DNA of 64,000 nt from Lysinibacillus boronitolerans JCM 21713 = 10a = NBRC 103108 (GCF_000772935.1 NZ_JPVR01000077.1:62001-126000), one strand, 5' to 3'; numbered from the stretch's first letter, positions 28,743 to 37,852 are shown. The notes: generated by a model not told the origin, from the letters alone. A program made the numbers and translations.

Positions 28743-29360
28743 ATGATTTTAACAAAGCAAGAAGCAATACAAGCACTTAAAAAGAACAAGTTCATCGGTT
28801 TTACTATTACAACAGGCAATATTATTATGAAAAAGATTAATAAAACCGAGTATAATATTTTTGTTTTTGAAGAAGGAAGAGAAAAACCATTACGCTATGT
28901 AGGCTCTATTATGAACGTAATGGCGACAATGAGCGATAAAGCTTCTAAAAAGGATTTTGTGATTGTTGAACAACTACCAGCTGGAAACAGTGCTGAAGAA
29001 TCTCAATCTACTGAACAGGAAGCAGTAATAGAAGAGAAAGTCGAACCAATTGAGGAAAAGCCTTTAGTTGAAGGTCAAGAAGAAAGCCGTGCGATCGCTG
29101 GCTATGAAGGATTGTACGAAATGACGACAAGTGGTCGAATTATCACGGTAAGAGAAAACCGCCCATTGGCTCGTTGTAATGATGAGTATGGGTTCCATAT
29201 TGCGCGACTAACAAAGGATGGGAAGGCATCTAGCCATAATGTCTTTGAACTTTGGAAACAGACATTCCCAGAGCTGGAGCACACTCTTTTCAAAGGGGCC
29301 TTAAAAGCCAAGTATGGTACAGGCTGTAAGCTAATTGATAAACCCGGTATCCATTTTTAA
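28743..29360 (+). CDS. NUMOD4-like domain protein of unknown function
   Basis: This 205-residue protein has an N-terminal region of about 75 residues with no recognised domain, an acidic Glu-rich linker (about 80-115) and a C-terminal stretch that resembles the NUMOD4 DNA-binding motif of homing endonucleases: IAGYEGLYEMTTSGRIITV, then YGFHIARLTKDGKASSHNV. No HNH nuclease domain follows, so it is not a homing endonuclease itself. The ATG is 743 with TTAGGAG upstream. Single-gene unit with its own terminator. Confidence 0.65.
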   Translation: MILTKQEAIQALKKNKFIGFTITTGNIIMKKINKTEYNIFVFEEGREKPLRYVGSIMNVMATMSDKASKKDFVIVEQLPAGNSAEESQSTEQEAVIEEKVEPIEEKPLVEGQEESRAIAGYEGLYEMTTSGRIITVRENRPLARCNDEYGFHIARLTKDGKASSHNVFELWKQTFPELEHTLFKGALKAKYGTGCKLIDKPGIHF

Positions 29361-29363
29361 TGA

Positions 29364-29393
29364 AACACCCTCAGCAAATAAGCTGAGGGTGTT
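29364..29393. terminator. Convergent bidirectional terminator
   Basis: A perfect 12-bp stem AACACCCTCAGC/GCTGAGGGTGTT with a 6-base loop sits between two convergent genes. Confidence 0.85.
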
Positions 29394-29398
29394 GTTGT

Positions 29399-31012
29399 TT
29401 AGATATGATATATTTTTTGCCATTTGAAAATCTTTATTATATTGATTTTAGCTGCTTTATGAAAGCCAGCCTGCATGAGCTTTCTCCGTCTGTATCTCTT
29501 ATACCAGGGGGCTATTGTACAGACTGTTCTCCCTTCCCGTTGCACATCTGCAACGATCTCAACTAGTCGCTGGCTGTCATATTCTTTTATAAACGACATA
29601 TTCTCTGACAGCTCATAGGAATAGTTAACCGTTTCTTCCACTGCCGTTTGATCGTGTCGCTTATAGATGACATGATCGCTCTCTGCAAATAGCCGATAGC
29701 CCTTATAGAAGTCTGCAACATTTGTCGCTTGCTCCTTCACCGTCATGAGGTCCTTCATTGATAATTCTTGAAATCTCACATTTCCGTTATCCTGTTGTTG
29801 CTCTGCAATATAAACGTCTAAACTATGAATTGCTAGCATTCGTTGGAATATTTTTGTAACAGCTCTTAGCCACTCCTTCGTGCTTGCATGCTTCAGAAAA
29901 TAACGCAGTTCTCCTAATCGGTCTCGCTTTAATTTTACTAGCTGATGATTATTCGTTAATAGCCCTTTTAGTCGGTCACGTAAGACCATCCATAAACGAA
30001 TAATACGCTCTGTAACTCCTTTTGTACTCATCACAAATTTCCTAGTAAAATCAATATGTGTATACCATTCAAACTTATATGGCTCATAGCCACTTCCTAA
30101 GTCATAATAACGATAGCCAGCTTGATGTGCTTTTAGCATATTTTCTTTCTCAATGAGGCGTCCTGGACCAAATAGATTAAAATCTGGTTCATGGCCCATT
30201 GCCAGACAAAAATTACGCTCTCTACAGCATAGATCAATTGTAAATGCAATCCATTGACCTTCAAATTGTAAACTATCGACTTCTACCCGAAGCACCTTGC
30301 TGTTTGTTTTTGCTAGCCGCTCATAAAATAGGCGTGTTTGCTTTTCTGTAAAGCCACTTTTATCAATTTTCTTTTGCCATCTTCTCTTGAATAACGTAAA
30401 CATGTCTTGGAGATGATTGTGATTTACTTCCTGAAAGACGACATGACCAAGTGACTTTAATTTGTTTTCACGTCGTTTAAGGCTTTTGAATTTCTTGCGA
30501 TGCTTTTGTAGAAATGTATCCATTGGAATGGTTTGAAAATCGATATAGGATGTGACAGTTCGAAAAATTGAATGAGGCATCTGATATTCAATCGCATACT
30601 TTTCTAATTCTTGAGAGGTATTTTTACTTTCTAATAATCCATGTAACACGATTAAATAACGCTTATATTTTCGTGAAAACTCCTTCAAGAGAAATGTGAT
30701 AGAAGGTTCTAGCCACTCCTTGTCAGCGATCACTTCCATATAGGTCGCAAAACCTTGTCCTAAAAAGCTAAAATAATGGATTGTACTAAATCGTACAGAA
30801 TGCACTAACGGAAAAAAAGCCACTGCTACACCTTGATGCTCCACTATGTAAATCTCTACATTGTCATGAACCCCAAGCGTTGTCCACCAAGTTGAAATCC
30901 ATTCGTACTCAATAAAAGGGTTATTATTATACTCTTTTTCAAGTATCTCTGACCAAGTGCTCCGATAGGGCTCTAACTCTTTGATAGTCGTAATGAGTTT
31001 ATAAGCTAGCAA
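29399..31012 (-). CDS. CelD/BcsL-like GNAT acetyltransferase, paralogue of 22801-24474
   Basis: This 537-residue protein is co-linear with the exopolysaccharide-operon protein: NNNPFIEYEWISTWWTTLG, KSGFTEKQTRLFYERL and YDLGSGYEPYKFEW correspond segment by segment. The start is probably the TTG at 31012, with AGGAG 12 bases upstream. It stands alone, outside any polysaccharide operon. Likely acylates a surface glycan. Confidence 0.75.
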   Translation of the reverse strand: MLAYKLITTIKELEPYRSTWSEILEKEYNNNPFIEYEWISTWWTTLGVHDNVEIYIVEHQGVAVAFFPLVHSVRFSTIHYFSFLGQGFATYMEVIADKEWLEPSITFLLKEFSRKYKRYLIVLHGLLESKNTSQELEKYAIEYQMPHSIFRTVTSYIDFQTIPMDTFLQKHRKKFKSLKRRENKLKSLGHVVFQEVNHNHLQDMFTLFKRRWQKKIDKSGFTEKQTRLFYERLAKTNSKVLRVEVDSLQFEGQWIAFTIDLCCRERNFCLAMGHEPDFNLFGPGRLIEKENMLKAHQAGYRYYDLGSGYEPYKFEWYTHIDFTRKFVMSTKGVTERIIRLWMVLRDRLKGLLTNNHQLVKLKRDRLGELRYFLKHASTKEWLRAVTKIFQRMLAIHSLDVYIAEQQQDNGNVRFQELSMKDLMTVKEQATNVADFYKGYRLFAESDHVIYKRHDQTAVEETVNYSYELSENMSFIKEYDSQRLVEIVADVQREGRTVCTIAPWYKRYRRRKLMQAGFHKAAKINIIKIFKWQKIYHI

Positions 31013-31111
31013 TGAACTAAATCGCTCCTTTTCCCGTGATCATCGCCATACATTTAGTAGCCACTATATTCCTAGCAAGAAAGTATTAGAACATTACACC
31101 AACGTAAAAAC

Positions 31112-31135
31112 CCCTCCTTATTAGAAAGGAAGGGC
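31112..31135 (-). terminator. Terminator after the KstD-like gene
   Basis: CCCCTCCTT pairs with AAGGAAGGG around a 6-base loop, followed by T5 on the minus strand. Confidence 0.75.
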
Positions 31136-31145
31136 TATGTTTCAT

Positions 31146-32834
31146 TTATACGTTTACAAGAGATACCTCATCTTTTGTCACTGCATTGGCCATATGTGCT
31201 GTCGCCACATAGCTTAAAGTCATACCAGGTCCAATGGTTGCGCCAGGGCCTGGATATGTTTCCCCCATGATAGACGCTGAACAATTGCCAGAAGCATACA
31301 ATCCCTCAATGGGTTCACCATTCTCCTTTATTACCCGAGCATATTCGTCTACTACGAGGCCACCTTTCGTGCCGATGTCTCCAGGATAAAGACGTAATGC
31401 GTAGAATGGCGCTTTCTTGATTTCTGCTAAATTTGGATTTGGCAGTGTCGGATCCCCGTAGTAATTATCATAGGCACTATCTCCTCGATAAAAATCATCA
31501 TCATGTCCGTTCCGCGCAAAGTCATTAAAACGATTCACCGTCGCGACTAGGCTCTCCGTTGGCACATCCATTTGTCTAGCAAGCTCTTCAATCGTTTTCG
31601 CACTTTTTGCGACTCCCTGCTCAAACCAACTTTTCGGGAAGGCCTGTCCTGGGAACAATCCCGTAAAAATATAACGGCTTTTAGCTGAAGCATCAATCAA
31701 TATCCAGGAAGGAACCGCCTGCTTTGTGGTCTCTTGATGCTTATACATCGTATCCACGAATTCATGATAGGGAGCCGCTTCATTGACAAAACGTTGCCCT
31801 GTGCTATCCACTACAATCATATTGGGCACGCCTCGATCTGCCACAAGGAAGAATGGATGTCCTTTTGGATCAATAACAGAAGGTGCTCCCCACACTTTAT
31901 CCATTAAATCCAACGTAGCACCAATTTTTAAGCCAGGTTCAATGATGTCACCTGTTTGTCCTTCTGGAGAAGAAGTCCATGCAGCATTCGTAGGGCTTGG
32001 TAAATACTTTTCACGAAGTGTTTGATTATGTGAGAAGCCACCTGATGACAGTACAACACCTTTCTTTGCCTCAATTTTAAGCTCTTGCCCATCTCGTTCC
32101 ACAATTATTCCAATTACTCTTCCCTTGTCCATAATGAAATCTTTAAATGCAGTTGATAGCCAAAGCTCACCATTTGCTTCTGCAAGGGAGAGGCGTAAAC
32201 GTGCGATTAAAGCTTCTCCTAATGCTACCGGATCGCTCTTAGTCACCTTTGACTTGACTAAGCGCGCTCCTAATTTCAGTGCTGTAGTTTTACCTTTTAG
32301 CGTCCGTGTAATCATATTCACCTTATGAAACTCGTAGCTATTCATCGTGAAGCCTTTTGTTGATAGAGTTGCACGACGCATCGAATTTGCCAAAGAGCCC
32401 ATTTTTGTTAAATCGAAAATAAGTGGTTCAATGGCGCGTCCCTGTGATAAGCCACCAGGTTTTTCTGGATAATAATCCGAGTAGCCTTTTGCATATTGGA
32501 AGCGCATATGCTTTGTTTTATTGTATAAAAAGCGCAACATTTCAGGTCCTCTCGTAATATAAGCTTCCTTTAGCCCTTCTGGCACACGATCACCGATTGT
32601 AGAATCTAGATATTGGCGTGCAAGTTCATGTGTATCTGGGACACCTGCACCTTTAATGATATGATTATTAGGAATCCATAAGGCACCGCCTGAAATAGCA
32701 GAAGCACCACCATAGCGATCTGTTTTTTCAATCACTAATGATTTCATTCCTTGTAACTTTGCTGTTAAACCTGCTGTCAATCCCGCTGCACCAGAGCCTA
32801 CTACTACTACATCATAACTAGCATCCCATTTCAT
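31146..32834 (-). CDS. FAD-dependent dehydrogenase, 3-ketosteroid-delta-1-dehydrogenase-like
   Basis: This 562-residue flavoprotein has the N-terminal dinucleotide fold VVVVGSGAAGLTAGLTA, IEKTDRYGGASAISGGALWIP, and a C-terminal FAD segment GLYASGNCSASIMGETYPGPG. The family covers KstD, flavocytochrome c and related dehydrogenases, and the Tyr-containing C-terminus fits KstD. The true substrate is uncertain, since no steroid genes are nearby. Confidence 0.8.
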   Translation of the reverse strand: MKWDASYDVVVVGSGAAGLTAGLTAKLQGMKSLVIEKTDRYGGASAISGGALWIPNNHIIKGAGVPDTHELARQYLDSTIGDRVPEGLKEAYITRGPEMLRFLYNKTKHMRFQYAKGYSDYYPEKPGGLSQGRAIEPLIFDLTKMGSLANSMRRATLSTKGFTMNSYEFHKVNMITRTLKGKTTALKLGARLVKSKVTKSDPVALGEALIARLRLSLAEANGELWLSTAFKDFIMDKGRVIGIIVERDGQELKIEAKKGVVLSSGGFSHNQTLREKYLPSPTNAAWTSSPEGQTGDIIEPGLKIGATLDLMDKVWGAPSVIDPKGHPFFLVADRGVPNMIVVDSTGQRFVNEAAPYHEFVDTMYKHQETTKQAVPSWILIDASAKSRYIFTGLFPGQAFPKSWFEQGVAKSAKTIEELARQMDVPTESLVATVNRFNDFARNGHDDDFYRGDSAYDNYYGDPTLPNPNLAEIKKAPFYALRLYPGDIGTKGGLVVDEYARVIKENGEPIEGLYASGNCSASIMGETYPGPGATIGPGMTLSYVATAHMANAVTKDEVSLVNV

Positions 32835-32943
32835 TCAACCATTCCTCCCTATATGAGCTAAATCGATGAATCTGGCCTTTCTATTAAAAAGTATAGAATT
32901 AAACCAATATTCAGTCAATTTAAACCATTCCCTATTTTTCCAC

Positions 32944-32966
32944 AAAAAAAGGAGCCTAGATGCTCC
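32944..32966 (-). terminator. Terminator of the decayed dehydrogenase gene
   Basis: GGAGC/GCTCC with a 6-base loop is followed by T7 on the minus strand, right after the pseudogene stop. Confidence 0.65.
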
Positions 32967-32968
32967 GT

Positions 32969-33289
32969 TTAAGGTTTTAGAATCACCTTTATACAGTTAT
33001 CTTCCCGTCCACTAAATATTTTATAGGCTTTACTTGCTTCTTCTAATGGCAATTGATGTGTAATGGTACGATACATTAAAAGGCAAGATGACACGGTCAC
33101 CCTCACATCAGTTCTTACCTATTACATAATCCTTCTGTGAAGGAATAGCGCCTTGGTAAATATGCAAATCAGATCTCCAAATAGCAGTAGAAGTGATTTG
33201 CACAATAATATCGTTCTTCTCTTTAATAGTTGGACCCTCTACATTTTAACTTGGATATCTTTAATTCCCTGATATGTTACAGCCTTCAC
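32969..33289 (-). pseudogene. Decayed zinc-dependent alcohol/formaldehyde dehydrogenase
   Basis: Minus-strand pieces match the two ends of a medium-chain zinc alcohol dehydrogenase. From a GTG at 33289 come VKAVTYQGIKDIQVKM, then, after a stop and frameshift, GPTIKEKNDIIVQITSTAIW and [20 protein letters not shown]. The C-terminal end [20 protein letters not shown] with CIKVILKP ends at 32969. About 280 central residues are missing, and the zinc-ligand CGSD is mutated to WRSD. A loss by internal deletion. Confidence 0.8.
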
Positions 33290-33488
33290 GACAACACTCC
33301 CATTGCATAGTATCATCACAAAAAGCATAGATTTTCGACTCTATTCTTTCCTTCTCTAACCTGCAGTATGCACATCTTTGTCATTATCGTTTTTATGCAG
33401 GCAAATCAATGTCAAGCATATTCATTTCTACTTAGCATATAGTTTGAAAAAGACATTAAGTTGATGATAGGGCGGAGGAATTTTACAG

Positions 33489-34184
33489 GTGAGTGCAATG
33501 ATACTTGGCGGTTTTCTATTTTTCAGTGTGAGCATTGGGGGCGCAATTGCCTGGATCTTCTCTAAGCTATTTCAGCATACGACACAGGGATTATCATTAT
33601 TGTGCGGAGGTTTTTTAGTAGGCTTACTTGTGCTAGATATCATCCCTTCTTCCTTTCAAATCTATCAATCTTTCGGAGTTATATTAGGTATTTTTGTTGG
33701 TTATTTCATCTTTCAACTACTAGATACCTTATTTCATGCTTCTCATGCACAAAATCCCTCGGTCTCTCTATTAACACTAGCTATGATTATCCATACAATA
33801 CCTATTAGTCTCACTGTTGGAAATTTACTTGGAAATGCTGCATTAAGTATTTCTCTCACCGCCTCCATTATTCTTCACCATGTTCCAGAGGGATTTGCTT
33901 TATCTACTGCACTCATCTCTCAAGGTGAAAGGCTTTGGAGACTTTTCATTTATTTCTTCATCTTCTCCATTTTCTTTAGTATTTTCATCTGGTTTGGTCA
34001 GTATTGGGCTTTACCAGATAAAGCACAAGGGATTTTAATGGGCATTTCGATAGGATTGATTGCTACAGCTAGTATTTCTGAATTCATTTTGCATCAGCTA
34101 CAGAAAGTCTCATTTAAAGCATTTTTTATGTATCTCTTTCTAGGTTATTTCCTAAGCTATATTTTCCATATACTTGTTGAATAA
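33489..34184 (+). CDS. ZIP-family divalent metal transporter
   Basis: This 231-residue protein has about seven membrane segments and the paired ZIP metal-site motifs HTIPISLTVGNLLGN and HHVPEGFALS. It is predicted to import zinc or another divalent cation. The GTG at 33489 has GGAGG 10 bases upstream, and the ATG three codons later is too far. Confidence 0.88.
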   Translation: MSAMILGGFLFFSVSIGGAIAWIFSKLFQHTTQGLSLLCGGFLVGLLVLDIIPSSFQIYQSFGVILGIFVGYFIFQLLDTLFHASHAQNPSVSLLTLAMIIHTIPISLTVGNLLGNAALSISLTASIILHHVPEGFALSTALISQGERLWRLFIYFFIFSIFFSIFIWFGQYWALPDKAQGILMGISIGLIATASISEFILHQLQKVSFKAFFMYLFLGYFLSYIFHILVE

Positions 34185-34185
34185 T

Positions 34186-34218
34186 AAAGGGATGTCTCTG
34201 CACATGAGACATCCCTTT
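34186..34218. terminator. Convergent bidirectional terminator
   Basis: A perfect 13-bp stem AAAGGGATGTCTC/GAGACATCCCTTT lies between the ZIP gene and the SLH gene. Confidence 0.9.
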
Positions 34219-34224
34219 CCTCTT

Positions 34225-35286
34225 TTATTCTTCTTCACTTACTAGCATTAAGGTAAGGGTTAAAATTTTTGAAACCTCTGCCCGAGTAAGATTGCCTTTC
34301 GGGTTAAACTTACCATTCGTACCATTTAAAATACCTAGATGTTGTAATAGACCAATTGCCTCTACTGTTTCTTGACGCATTTGATTTTTATCAGTGAATG
34401 AATTGTTTTTGCTCACTTGCGCAACATCCACTTCCATACCTTCTAAATACCTAGCAGTGATATAGGCCATTTCCTCTCTTGTAACGGGCTTTTTCGGCTC
34501 AAATTTTTCACCATTGAAAATATCGATTAAGCCATACTCTTCAAGAATCGCTACTTCCTTAGCTCCCCAGAAACCATTAAGATCAGTATAAGAAGCAGGA
34601 CCCTCATAATCTTCATTGACATTTAAACCAGATGCACGGAAAATAATAGCCGCTAGTTCTCCTCGCGTCACTTGTCCATTTGGATTAAACGTAGTAGCCG
34701 TTGTCCCATTAATGATAGCTGTTTGATATAAAAACTGAATATAGCTTTCAGCCCAATGACCAATAGCATCCTTGAAATATCCACCTGCTTTTAACTCAAC
34801 GTCGGCACGAGCAAATACCTGTACCATATCATTTAAATCTTCTGCACTAACTGCTTCCCATTTGCCAGCTGTATATACCTCACTCTTGTAGCCATTACTA
34901 GTTTGTGTAATTTTTATTTGAATCGCATGCCCAAATAACTTCTTCAGTTCTTCATAGTTTTCCTTAAACTCTTTTTCTCCCTCTGGATAGAGGTTTGTAC
35001 CATCTTTGTATGATTGAAGGATCGCCTCTAATGAAATTTTTACTGTAATACTATTTTTTGTTGTAACAATCGACACTTCGTTATTTTCAAAGCCTATTTT
35101 AGATAACAAAAGCAATTTATAAATATCTTGATAGGGCATGGCTTGTAACTGACTAGTGGCTGCAACATTCTGCTTTGGATGAATTATATTTGCCACATTT
35201 ACTACATCCTGTGCATATGCCTGTCCACCAAACCCTCCTGTAAAACATGTAATACTCAGTGCACCAGCTAACATTATTTTCTTCAC
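34225..35286 (-). CDS. S-layer homology (SLH) domain surface protein
   Basis: The 353-residue protein has a signal peptide cleaved near AYAQD (about residue 25), an N-terminal region of about 150 residues of unknown fold and three SLH repeats, each with the TRGE/TREE/TRAE motif (near 210, 270 and 330). SLH triplets anchor proteins to pyruvylated secondary wall polymer. Start GTG at 35286 has GGGGG 7 bases upstream. Confidence 0.92.
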   Translation of the reverse strand: MKKIMLAGALSITCFTGGFGGQAYAQDVVNVANIIHPKQNVAATSQLQAMPYQDIYKLLLLSKIGFENNEVSIVTTKNSITVKISLEAILQSYKDGTNLYPEGEKEFKENYEELKKLFGHAIQIKITQTSNGYKSEVYTAGKWEAVSAEDLNDMVQVFARADVELKAGGYFKDAIGHWAESYIQFLYQTAIINGTTATTFNPNGQVTRGELAAIIFRASGLNVNEDYEGPASYTDLNGFWGAKEVAILEEYGLIDIFNGEKFEPKKPVTREEMAYITARYLEGMEVDVAQVSKNNSFTDKNQMRQETVEAIGLLQHLGILNGTNGKFNPKGNLTRAEVSKILTLTLMLVSEEE

Positions 35287-35779
35287 TTTTTTTCCCCCTT
35301 CGATTCATAGATTCAGTGTACTAAAACAACAGTTTATAAATCTATAAAAATATGGGAATTATACAATAATTATATAAAAGACCTATTTTTAACACATTAT
35401 AATTTTCCTATTTTACTTTTGATTTTGAAACTAGTTTAACAGAAGAACAAATTCCTCAATGTCATCTACCACAATTACATATGTAATTAGATATAAAGTC
35501 AAACATTGTCTAACGAGGCCCCTGATGTTGGGAACATGTTTACCATGGAAAACTATCTCTAAAATAAGGGCAGCTTAAAGGCTGTTCTTTGTTATATTTC
35601 TGTAAGGGTGGGTACATACTTGAAAAGAAACTTCTTTCAGATAACTTTATATTTATATAATATCAGAGGCTTTCATTTGATTTTTATTCGTAGGTAGAAG
35701 TAGTATGGGATTGTAACGAAGGATTATCTACATATCCACACTATTATATTAATGTAACAATTTCAAAGGAGGAATTTCG
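35287..35779. other. Intergenic stretch without a gene
   Basis: This 493-bp AT-rich interval holds no supported coding frame. A short hairpin, GGGCAGC/GCTGTTC at about 35571-35592, with a few T after it, may be a leftover terminator. The promoter of the downstream dehydrogenase probably lies in the last 100 bp, but I could not fix its boxes. Confidence 0.55.
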
Positions 35780-36679
35780 ATGAATTATCAAAACATTACA
35801 GTTGCAGGTAGTGGTGTATTAGGGAGTCAAATTGCTTATCAATCTGCTTTCAAAGGTTTTAATGTAACAGTGTATGACATAAACGACGAGGCGTTAAAAA
35901 ATGCACAGGATCGTATTACAAAATTAAAACCATTGTATCAACAAGATTTAGGTGCGACACAAGAAGAAGTGGATGCAGCCTATGCACGTCTTTCATTTAA
36001 CAGTGACCTGGCTCAAGCCGTTGCCAATGCTGATCTTGTTATAGAAGCAATCCCTGAAGTTGTGAGTATTAAAACAGAATTTTACACGAATCTTGGAAAA
36101 GTAGCACCAGCAAAAACAATTTTTGCAACAAACTCGTCTACTTTACTACCAAGCCAATTTGCTGAAGCAACTGGCCGTCCTGAGAAATTTTTAGCTCTTC
36201 ACTTTGCTAATACGATCTGGAAAAACAATACTGCGGAAATTATGAAACACCCTGGTACAGATATGAAAGTGTTTGATGAAGTTGTTGAATTTGCGCGCGC
36301 TATCGGCATGGTACCACTACCATTGCATAAAGAGCAACCTGGCTATATTTTAAACTCATTACTAGTTCCGTTTTTAGATGCAGCTGAATCTTTACTTGTA
36401 AAAGAAGTGGCTGATCCAGAAACAATCGATAAAACATGGATGATTGGTACAGGCGCTCCACTTGGACCATTTGCTATTCTAGACATCGTTGGCATTAACA
36501 CTGCCTATAATATTGTGGAAGCGAAAGCAACTGCCACTGGCGATGAAAACATGAAAAAATTAGCTAACCTCTTAAAAACAGAGTACATCGAAAAAGGTAA
36601 ACTTGGCCGTGCAACAGGGGAAGGCTTTTACACATATCCAAACCCAAGCTTCGCAAAACCAGACTTCCTAAAAGGCTAA
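35780..36679 (+). CDS. 3-hydroxyacyl-CoA (3-hydroxybutyryl-CoA-like) dehydrogenase
   Basis: This 299-residue single-function enzyme has the NAD-binding motif VAGSGVLGSQIAYQSAFKG, the HAD signature with LALHFANTIWKNNTAEIM and the C-terminal helical domain (GPFAILDIVG). Size fits 3-hydroxybutyryl-CoA dehydrogenase-like proteins. AAAGGAGG precedes the ATG. It is unlinked to the fad operon and could serve butyrate or polyhydroxyalkanoate-type metabolism. Confidence 0.9.
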   Translation: MNYQNITVAGSGVLGSQIAYQSAFKGFNVTVYDINDEALKNAQDRITKLKPLYQQDLGATQEEVDAAYARLSFNSDLAQAVANADLVIEAIPEVVSIKTEFYTNLGKVAPAKTIFATNSSTLLPSQFAEATGRPEKFLALHFANTIWKNNTAEIMKHPGTDMKVFDEVVEFARAIGMVPLPLHKEQPGYILNSLLVPFLDAAESLLVKEVADPETIDKTWMIGTGAPLGPFAILDIVGINTAYNIVEAKATATGDENMKKLANLLKTEYIEKGKLGRATGEGFYTYPNPSFAKPDFLKG

Positions 36680-36684
36680 TCAAT

Positions 36685-36727
36685 AAAAAGATGTACATAG
36701 TACCTTTTACTATGTGCATCTTTTTTT
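36685..36727 (+). terminator. Terminator after the hydroxyacyl-CoA dehydrogenase gene
   Basis: A long stem AAAAAGATGTACATAGTA/TACTATGTGCATCTTTTT with a 5-base loop and T7. Confidence 0.92.
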
Positions 36728-36913
36728 CTTTCCCAATGTTCGTAGTGACAATCCGAACTTTAGATAAGACTCGTAATTTATTCCATCACGCATGTAGGAA
36801 CGAGCTCTGTTAACAATATGTAATCTGGCGCTACTCGAAATGCTCAGTTTTACAAAAGAAGTTCATCAGATTTCCGACTCGAACACCAGAATAGAAAAAT
36901 CGACTGGTAGCTT

Positions 36914-37114
36914 TCACAGGAAGAAGTCCCAAAAACTAGGGGCGTCTTGAAATTTTACTGTTGCAAGCTTTTCTATAATTTTTAATTTAATTTCTTGTTC
37001 TAGGTCTTCCCTTTCATGATAGTCCGTATTGTGTAAACAATGTTTAATTTTTGGGATGAAATTCTCAATTATTGTTAGAGTCTCTTCGTTATTTTTATTT
37101 TCTAAATTTCCCAT
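36914..37114 (-). CDS. RsoA-like partial sigma (region 2) protein
   Basis: This 66-residue acidic protein contains HEREDLEQEIKLKIIEKL, which resembles sigma region 2.2 (core-binding helices) and the HTH_16-type domain of mobile elements. It is encoded 3 bp after the sigma gene at 37118-37708. In B. subtilis, SigO supplies promoter recognition and RsoA supplies the core contact; size, order and coupling match that pair. I infer a two-subunit sigma factor. Start uses GGAG-type site AAAAGGAGG in the upstream gene's end. Confidence 0.65.
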   Translation of the reverse strand: MGNLENKNNEETLTIIENFIPKIKHCLHNTDYHEREDLEQEIKLKIIEKLATVKFQDAPSFWDFFL

Positions 37115-37117
37115 AAT

Positions 37118-37708
37118 TTATTCCTCCTTTTTTCTGAGTGAATGATTGAGTTTATTTAAAGCCTTTCTATGATGATTAGATATATTCTGGGGAGTTGTTT
37201 TTAATATTTGAGCTATCTCTTTTATAGTAAGCTCTTTTACATAAATCATCTCTAAAATTTGAAGCTGTTTTACCGTTAGTTTTTGTAAGGACTTTAAGAG
37301 CTGTACATCTTCTATATTGTCCAATAAACCTCCACCAATTAAATGATCTAGACCATTTTCATTGCGTGTATCTTCTATTAGCTCTTTTAGGGTCGTCTCC
37401 CCTTCCTCTGATAATCCCTTATCTAAAATTAATAAAGATCGCTTTTGCAGTCTTCTTCTTTTTTTATCAAAATCTAAACTAAAGAAATAAATTAAATTAC
37501 TAACATATTTGATCTTCCTAACATTTATATAGTGAGATTGAAAAGATTCATCAACGAGCTTCTTATTCAAATCAGTTGGATATAAGATCGCTTTTTGCAC
37601 TAAATAAAGATTTTGGGGATCTGACAAAAAGCTTTTAACAATCGGATTGTTAACCTGTTCATTATTTCTATAGAAAAATTCCTCTATTTTTTGTTTATCA
37701 TTCTTCAT
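37118..37708 (-). CDS. SigO-like sigma factor subunit (region 4)
   Basis: The C-terminal third is a clear sigma region 4 helix-turn-helix: LTVKQLQILEMIYVKELTIKEIAQIL followed by TTPQNISNHHRKALNKL. No canonical region 2 is visible; the N-terminal 130 residues are divergent. Together with the 66-residue neighbour it forms the arrangement of SigO/RsoA. GGAGGG precedes the ATG. It is preceded by a promoter-like motif shared with three other units of this cluster and by a LexA-like palindrome. Confidence 0.75.
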   Translation of the reverse strand: MKNDKQKIEEFFYRNNEQVNNPIVKSFLSDPQNLYLVQKAILYPTDLNKKLVDESFQSHYINVRKIKYVSNLIYFFSLDFDKKRRRLQKRSLLILDKGLSEEGETTLKELIEDTRNENGLDHLIGGGLLDNIEDVQLLKSLQKLTVKQLQILEMIYVKELTIKEIAQILKTTPQNISNHHRKALNKLNHSLRKKEE

Positions 37709-37739
37709 TTAATAATCCCTCCTATTATCCGCCTTCTTT

Positions 37740-37775
37740 CTATATAAAGTGAATGTTGTATCTACATTATAAACC
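37740..37775 (-). promoter_or_regulatory. Shared cluster promoter motif, sigma operon copy
   Basis: On the minus strand GGTTT (37771-37775) is followed, 25 bases from G to C, by CTTTATATAG (37740-37749). The same pair recurs at 38115-38148, 38176-38213 and 39534-39570. It suggests autoregulation. A TATAAT overlapping GGTTT may be a separate sigma-A -10. Confidence 0.55.
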
Positions 37776-37782
37776 AAAATAA

Positions 37783-37794
37783 GAACAAACGTTC
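37783..37794. promoter_or_regulatory. LexA-like (SOS) box
   Basis: GAACAAACGTTC fits the Bacillus LexA core GAACnnnnGTTC. It lies where the -35 would be for the TATAAT at 37766-37771, about 75 bp before the sigma gene. Flanking bases are A/T instead of C/G. Confidence 0.5.
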
Positions 37795-37805
37795 TTAAAA
37801 AGGGT

Positions 37806-37842
37806 GAAAAAAATCACCTTTTATACAAAAAAGGTGATTTTA
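37806..37842 (-). terminator. Terminator after glutaredoxin gene
   Basis: AAATCACCTTTT pairs with AAAAGGTGATTT around 6 bases and is followed by T on the minus strand. Confidence 0.85.
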
Positions 37843-37852
37843 TCCATATCTC

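Noticed and set aside
37766..37771. TATAAT as a simple sigma-A promoter for the sigma operon
   Set aside because: No -35 at the right distance; bases coincide with the shared cluster motif and a LexA-like box, so I did not call it separately.
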